Below are positions 57,227-64,000 of a stretch of DNA of 64,000 nucleotides, in pieces; the stretch's first letter is position 1; each line of letters starts with the position of its first letter. Both the position numbers and the translations under genes were made by a program. Location of the stretch: NCBI GenBank assembly GCA_963920575.1, contig OY986965.1, forward strand, positions 30,994,007 to 31,058,006, read 5' to 3'. Under the pieces are notes generated by a model. The model searched no databases, was not told the DNA's origin, and worked only from the letters and a program-made list of their open reading frames with translations. Source of the stretch: Narthecium ossifragum (lineage: Eukaryota; Streptophyta; Magnoliopsida; Dioscoreales; Nartheciaceae).

Positions 57227-57599
57227 CTTGCAAAGAAAACAGGAGACGAGAGGAGGAGAAAAGAGGGGTAAAAGGAGAGGAGCAGCGGCGGGGCGAGAGA
57301 AGGAAACCTAGAAAGAGGGATTGAAGTGGGATTTAAAAAAGACGGTAGGGTTTATTTATTAAGGGCGGCGAGAAGCGGCCCAACGGCTAGTCTGTATTAT
57401 TCGGTTTGAAATGGGTGGACATCGACGGTCGAGACGAGGTCGATGAGGAGAGTTGGGGGCTGTCCAAGGGATACCCACTCAACGGTGAGATGGAGCTGGA
57501 CTTTCAAATTTCGAATCTGAAAACAGCTGTACATTTCAAATTTCGAGCTGGAATTCTCGCGCACAGGCCAAACGTGTCATACTGAAGCCCAAGTTCAAG

Positions 57600-58005
57600 G
57601 CCCACATATACTGAGGGCCTGAGGACCAAGATAATGGCCCACATAATTGATGGGGGTTTTGTCCATGAATTTAGATGTGGAGTAGTTGTTTGTATTAAGC
57701 AACATCGGAACATGGCAAGCTGCACCGAATGACTCAATTCTAAATCCCAACATCATCAAAGAATAATAAGTCGTGATTATCAATAGTTATGTATTTTTAA
57801 AGCCGAGGTAGTAGCAATACAGAGGGCCTGAGGCCCAAGTTAGCGGCCCACATAACTGATGGTTATGTCTTAGATGCGGAGAAGCTGTTTGTATCAAGCA
57901 ACATCGAACCACAGCAAGCTGCACCAGATGACTCAATTCTAGATCCCAACATCATCAAAGAAGAATTAGTCGTGATTCTCAATAGTAATGTATTTTTACA
58001 GCCAT
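57600..58005. repeat. Tandem duplication of about 205 bases
   Basis: GGCCCACATAATTGATGGGG...CAATAGTTATGTATTTTTAAAGCC (to about 57803) is followed by a related copy GGCCCACATAACTGATGG...CAATAGTAATGTATTTTTACAGCC (to about 58004). They share TGACTCAATTCTA, ATCCCAACATCATCAAAGAA and AAGCAACATCG. Non-coding. Confidence 0.85.
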
Positions 58006-59732
58006 CCATGAAAATAAAAAATAAAAAATCAATTAACACAATGCAATCAGTGTTACCTCGAGCAATATGGAAATCTATGAACCATGATGTTGCATCAGCC
58101 GATTCACTTGATGCGGGCAACCAAACATCCCCACAGTTCCGCAGTATGAGATTGATAAAAACAGTGAAGAGATAGATAAATTTGCCCAGGCAAATGCATC
58201 CATAAGGATTATAACCATGGATTGTGGCGGGATGGGGTCTTTTTTTTTAGGAATTCAGCCGAGGTTTAAGCCTTATAGGCTTACATAGAACTATAATCAT
58301 ATGTCCAATACCACCACTAAGGAAAAATTAATAAAATTCTCTAAATACCACCACATGTCCAATAGTGTCTTCCGATAGCCATCATTAATAGGCATGCATC
58401 CATTAATCATATCCACATCAAACCTTGAATCACTTTCAACCATGATGCTTGGCAGGCTCCGCCGAATGCCCTCTCGAACCGCTGCAAGTATTGCTTGGAT
58501 TCCCACTTGAAGCACAGAATTAGTTGAGGATGCCAAGGATAGCTCCGAAGAGTGCACTGTATCATCATAGCAAACTACCCTTATACCCGTCGATCCAGCA
58601 TCCAAGGATGCATCAACCTATATGCGCACGCCATCCCAGGCGTCACGCTCTCTTCTACTAACTTTTTGGACGTTTAGAAGAAGGAATTCCTTGACCTGCC
58701 ATTTAATGCTTCGACCCATACTCGCAATCGATTCTCCCTCTTGCCCTTGGACCACACTGCACCTCCTCTTCCAAAAAGACCAAAGAGTGTAGCTAATGGT
58801 TAATTAGAGTAACATGATAGCATCAATTTTTTGAGGCTTTAGAAGCCAATCAAAGCACGAAGGAAGATCTAGTGAGAGAGGATCTAATCCAGAGTCTTCA
58901 AGAACAATCCTCCACGTAGCAGTGGCTACATCACAACTAAAAAGAATATGATGTAAGTCTCCTTGTCTGCTCCATAGGACATGCAAGATTTGTCACTGAT
59001 TAGTCTCAGCCCCCACAAGTGGTCTCTACCTGCTACCTTCTCATGTGCCATTTTCGAGAGGAACTGCTTGATGCGGGGGTCGGTCGGGTTGTGCCAACTA
59101 CTCCACTAGTTTGCCGCCGCCTACATACGTTGTTGTTGGTGCGCCTCAAGAAAATAATAACAGGAGCTCGTAGTAGGGACCCCAGCAGCTCCCCAAACCC
59201 ATCAAGGCCTAGGTAAGTGCAGAGGAGGTTCAATAGGTAAGGAGCTCACCTTGGCTGCTAATTCCGAATGAAGGAAGGATGAAAGGAGATCCTCACGCCA
59301 CCTGAGGTATCCAAAAGTTGTCCCAGGTCCAACAAGTTCGCTTGCGAAGCATCAAAGGTGTAGGCCGATGAAACCATGGGGTCGTCCATCAGCCACCAAT
59401 CTCTTAGCACATTTGCATGACTTGCATCCACCATAGGCCATCGCAGGCCCAGCCGTAGTTGCTTAGAAGCCCAACGGATGGAGCGCCAGAATGGAGAGGC
59501 ATTGTAGGGGATCTTGATAGGAAGAGCTCCACCCCTTGTCTTGTACTTTGCTGCGACGAGCTGCTTCCAGATAGAATCGGAGTCGTCGAGGAGAGTTGTT
59601 GCCCGCCTCATGCACATTTCTAGTTGCCATTGAGAAAGATTCTTAAAACCTAGACTGCCTTGCGACTTGTGTTTACATACCTGATCCCAAGCCATTATCG
59701 AGATGCCTCCTTTTTTGCCTTGCGAGAGAAAC

Positions 59733-62700
59733 TGTCGCACCCCGACCCGCGTAGGCCCAACCGGGCCGAGCAACGCGAAGCGGAACCTAACCTACTGCTG
59801 AAATTTTGGCGAGGTTTCCCTCTAATCGTAGTGGTTACCCTAGCAATTCACAATCATCATGTATTATACAAATATTACAAACCCAAAGACTGAACTGATA
59901 TATAAATACAAGTCCTCAAACAGGAAAATTATACATTTATCACTCCCGTAGGAGACTATCTATAATAAAAGGTAAAAACAGAGATCGCCGCTCCTCAAGC
60001 ACCGCCAGACGCCGCCACGTCACCAAACACCGCCCCGGTAGGGGCGACCGAAGAAGAGCTAGCGCCAGCACCTGCAAAACACAGCCCGGATAGGAGTGAG
60101 CACTAAGCTCAGCAGGGACACTACACTACGATACTCACAAGGGAGGGAACACAACAGTGTCGCCCCCAAGTCTATCCTAAGTGTATATAAGGGTCTCATA
60201 ACCCCAGCGGAAGTCCGTGAACGCAGGCCCAAAACACTGCATACTCTCAACATGACACAGAACACTGTTTGGCGGGCCAGGACACCGCTGGGCAGGCACT
60301 CATCCTCCCAAGAGTTTAAGAACACCGGACTCCGGCTACACTTCGGATACAACTTGAAGTCGACACGACCTCTAAACATCAACAACATGTATTCAGGTCG
60401 TCTAACCCTATCATCGAAATCGACTGAATACTACAAATCGAGTCCTGGACCAATCTACCCGCAACGGTCCTAGAGCTAGATCCGGGCTACCCGAAAGCCC
60501 CGGATCGGCAACGCCCTACACAGATGCAACTAATGCATAACATAATGCATGCTATGAACATGCGCAGGATAATACATGTAAGCATGCAACAATATGTGAT
60601 GATATAAATAACAAGGTATGTGCACGGCACCCTACCGCCCCCGGGTGGTGAACATGTAAATAAGGTCTAGGGACTGCTACAGTGGTACCACTACCAACTG
60701 TCAGCAGTCCGCCACAAAACCTGCACCGGGAAGCAGCCCCGCAAACAACAGCTTACAGATATAACAGATAAAGCCATCGGCGCACGCCGGCATGCGAGGG
60801 TAGGGAAAGCTGTAGGGCTGATCGCTCACGAACGGTGTCGTTAAATCGTACGCAAAACGCAATTTAGAAATTTATAAACCCTTATTTCAATATTAAATTC
60901 AAACGATAGTATAATGATGAAATACGGGGTCGATCCTCAGGGAAAACTTTGACTTGAATAACGAAGGTGAAATTGAATCTCAAAACTCTAATCCTAAAGC
61001 AATGAAAGGTTGATTTGGATTTTGGAAACTAATTAATTAAAACTAATTACGAAAGCAATTAAAGAGGTTGAAATAGATCAATGAGAGAAACAACCTAGGG
61101 ATCCCTCAATCCACTCTAGCTTCACTTCCTGTATTCTCTAATTATCATCTTGCTTCTTCTCTAGACATTATGGAATCATGGCTTCTTAAGCTCACATGAA
61201 ACCCTAAAAGAAAGTTAATGACTACCTAAGGCATAACCTATTTTCGTGTAGCATAGATTGTCTTTGGACTTAACCTGAGTACAATCTATCTTTATTTAGC
61301 ATAGATTATCTCAAAAGCGTGTCAAAAACCACATGAAAACCATCTTATGGAACTCTACCATCAAGCACAGCAATCAAGTAGGACACAAAATACGTCAAGA
61401 GAAATACTTCCATCAACTCTATTATCAATAAATTCAAATCCATAAGATCATATCTATGAGAAAGAAATACAAGAATCAACTAGAAAATACAAAAAGTTAC
61501 ACTAGAGTTTCATGAGATCCCTAGATCTAGAAGATTAGCCACTCATCTTTGGGATGAAGGCCATGTATTCGATGAAGAAAGCTTGAGATCTACACCACAT
61601 CTCCGTCTTCTTCTCCAATCTGAATTCCTCTGTTTTTCTCTATGGGGGCCTCTGGTTTTTCAGCCACAAAACCCTTTTTATATCTTAATTCCCAGATTAG
61701 GGTTTTAGGGTTAAGTTAGACCTCAAGTACAACTCGGAATTCCTGGTCCAACCCTAACAGCTTCTTCCAATCGCGACTGGGCTCAACTGGTTCGGAATTT
61801 GAGAATGAGTCCAACACAAAAGATGTAGATTTGGAAGTCCTCTGTCATGTCCCGAAGAGTTTGCAATATTTAGACTTAGCTAGAATATTTGGCGAATATT
61901 CTCCCACGCGTTGACGGACCAGTCTTCCAGCAGCTAAATAACTTCATCTTTTCCCAAACTGCTATCAATCCATCTGAAATCTCTGAAAGTGTCCAACATC
62001 AAAGTTGTACATCTTGATGTCTTCTAGATTTCATTCAAATTTCAGAATATTTGGAGATAAGCATAATTTCTGGTGAATATTATGCTAACAGTCGACAGAG
62101 CAGTGTATTTCAGCATATTAATCGAATTTCTTGCATTTCTCCTCAAAGCATGATTAAACCTGAAATCAACTAACAAGCTATCAAATACAAACACTCTAGG
62201 CCTAACAAAGCTAAGGGGTTTAATCATGAACATTTAGTGACTCATCAGGGCTACCCGTCCGTTTATTCTAAACATCCCAGGAGTCATCAGTCCCCCGGTT
62301 CACCACTGCCCCTATTATAGGGCTAAAATGCTTAAACATATGTACAAGGTATAAAGCGGTAAGGAAAACCGACATACCAAGCCCCGCGGGCAAAAGCCAT
62401 GAAAAATCCTCTCTGCTACTAAAGGATCGATCTTTTCCTAAGAAAAGATCGATCTTTTAAGTAACAGTGAGCCTTCCCTCATTGTCGAGCTAAAGAGATC
62501 GAACCTTCCTCCCAGGAAGATCGATCTTTCTCGAAACAGAGGGCACCCTTCTTGTCACGCCAAGAAAGATCGATCCTTCCTCCCAGGAAGATCGATCTTC
62601 CTCGCGACGCAGGGTAACCATGCTACCCAAGACCCAGGATCGATCTTCTCCAAGCAGCGGATCGATCCTTCATTGGGCGTAGCATGACCAACCCAGAGGG

Positions 62701-63415
62701 ATCGATCCTTCTTAAGGAAGGATCGATCCGGATGGGTTCTCCGGCGTACTTTCGGCGAGAAATACCGCCAGAAAATACATCCAAACTTAACAAAACTCTG
62801 AGATCTGATAGATCAAGATCCCACGAGTCCAAACCGGTGAAATCATGGAAAACCAACATGCGTGTCAAGAGATCTAAGCATAAGAACACAAACAAACCGG
62901 AAAAACCGAAAACCCGAAAACCCGAAAGAATTGTAGGTAGGAATCCCTACCTAAGCAAGAGCAGCTTCAATCCAAGCTGCTAGGCATTGAATCGTCCTTA
63001 AACACCTTCAAAAATCGCCAAATCTGAGCTCAGATCTCCGGATTTTAAAAGGATTCAAGGAAGAAAGTCTCGTCTGCTTTATAGGCAAACGAACCGACTT
63101 ATGAATGATCGATCTTTCCCTAGGGAAAGATCGATCCTTCATGACGATCGCACTTGACTTTCTGGCACAAGAAGATCGATCTCTTAGCTAGAGAAGATCG
63201 ATCCGATTTGTCCAAAAAGCTAGACTTGGGCTAGAACTTAAGCCCAAGCCCGGATCTTTCGATCCCGGGTCCCACTAACCATTCTAACCAATCATTACCA
63301 CAAACATGGTCAGTGTGTGCACACGCGGGTGTGAAACAAGCCGACAAGGCGCAATTTACCAAATTGCCCTTGCGGTCCACGACGAGCCACAGGAGTAGAG
63401 GGACGGGTCCTCACA
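59733..63415 (-). mobile_element. Long solo LTR (probable Ty3/Gypsy), second copy
   Basis: Starts TGTCGCACCCCGACCCGC and ends GGGTCCTCACA, with flanks GAAAC/TAAAC (four of five identical). It interrupts the LINE reading frame, which continues on both sides. Corresponding parts to 26300-29139 include AGGAGTGAGCA...AAGCTCAGCAGGG and GATCCGGGCTACCCG near 60480 and near 27150. GGATCGATC palindromes crowd 62410-62730 and 63100-63205. A 1.4-kb element is inserted at 60819-62247. No gag-pol is seen. Confidence 0.65.
60819..62247. mobile_element. Nested TG...CA element of 1.4 kb
   Basis: TGATCGCTCACGAACGG at the left and GTGACTCATCA at the right give similar inverted ends and TG...CA borders. GGGC flanks both sides, and the host LTR text (GTAGGGCTACCCG) would be continuous without it. 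Non-coding, AT-rich. The fragment GGGGTCGATCCTCAGGGAA suggests an LTR retroelement relic (solo LTR or miniature). Confidence 0.55.
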
Positions 63416-64000
63416 TAAACTGTCGGGTTAAAGCTTCTACCTTGTTCAAAACAGAGAGAGGAACTTGCATGGCAGACATCATATAGACATATAGCGACTG
63501 TAGTTTTTAGTACTGATTGCACCAGGGTGACATGGCCAGCCTCTGCCATCTTTTGAAAGTGCCACGAGAACAAACAAGTTTTCACAACCTCTATGAGGAA
63601 GTTGAAGTCATGGGTGACAAGTCGTTTGAAGTCCAGCGGCACCCCAAGTACCTCCAAGGCCCAATCTTATCGTTGAAACCCAAGACCTTCATAACTCTGT
63701 TCTTCCGACAATGTGAGGTTTTTGGAGAGAACTTTAGATTGGATTTATCTGGGTTCACCTCCAGCCCAGATAGTGTTCTTAATCTTTTCAACACATTCAA
63801 CAACTTCTGAGATTCTTCATTCCCAGTTTTGGTCGGAATGAGGCAATCATTTGCAAAAAGCAAGTGACTGACTCGGAACCTAGCCTGATCAAAAGGAATA
63901 CCCTCAAGCTCAAACATGGGCTGCTTAAGGAGTCTGGTGAGCACCTCCTGCGTCAAAATGAAGAGATAGGGAGAAATGGAGTCACCTTGTCGAAGCCATG

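Larger units (their letters stand above)
58240..64000 (-). pseudogene. LINE retrotransposon, minus strand, interrupted
   Basis: From the window's right edge leftward: RT palm text with FANDCL (a variant of the F/Y-x-DD box) and GLEVNPDKSNL (63956-63591), PLDFKRLVTHDFNFL and MAEAGHVTLVQSVL (63657-63420), then a 3.7-kb insertion, then RT thumb (GKKGGISIMAWDQVC, 59733-59258), a zinc-binding remnant (DLHHILFSCDVATATW, near 58900) and RNase H (IMVESDSRF, 58605-58297). It ends in a poly(T) tract at 58238-58247, a poly(A) tail on this strand. Stops and a frameshift at the insertion make it a pseudogene. Its 5' part lies beyond the window. Confidence 0.88.

Overview
This is a nuclear window from a flowering plant. 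The evidence is plant-type laccases with introns, a chloroplast fructose-1,6-bisphosphatase with a transit peptide, a class I small heat shock protein, a PAR1 protein, a MIR393 hairpin and dense plant transposons. GC-rich coding sequence in several genes and Tourist/PIF-, Helitron- and Mutator-type insertions hint at a monocot, but I cannot name the species. A 200-base run of N (35312-35511) marks a scaffold join.

Positions 1-4 kb hold LINE debris. About 3.65-36.36 kb is a tandem array of three laccase genes (8497-10906, 13816-16521, 30630-33077), all on the plus strand with the same six-exon structure. Each gene is embedded in a repeated unit: 3' tail of a LINE, upstream block, promoter block, laccase, downstream block. 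The units differ mainly by later insertions and deletions: a CACTA remnant, Helitrons, a Mutator-like element with a 9-bp target duplication, a PIF/Harbinger-like element carrying a glutathione S-transferase exon, and a hAT-like element carrying a DUF4408 gene fragment and split by a 2.8-kb solo LTR. Shared and empty insertion sites let the order of events be read. All three laccases keep the copper ligands and a near-complement of miR397.

From 36.4 to 41.7 kb there is no protein gene, but a clear MIR393 precursor sits at 38281-38397. From 41.7 to 57.3 kb the window is gene-rich: a PAR1-family secreted protein (minus), chloroplast fructose-1,6-bisphosphatase (plus), class I sHSP (plus), mitochondrial ribosomal protein mS34 (minus, three exons with a 2.1-kb intron), a lectin-domain membrane protein lacking a kinase (plus) and beta-tubulin (minus, three exons). 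These appear to be independent housekeeping or stress genes rather than one pathway. From 58.2 kb to the end is a minus-strand LINE interrupted by a 3.7-kb solo-LTR-like element, itself carrying a 1.4-kb insertion.

Exon boundaries were derived by hand from GT/AG sites, reading-frame continuity and family knowledge. No alignment or database search was run.
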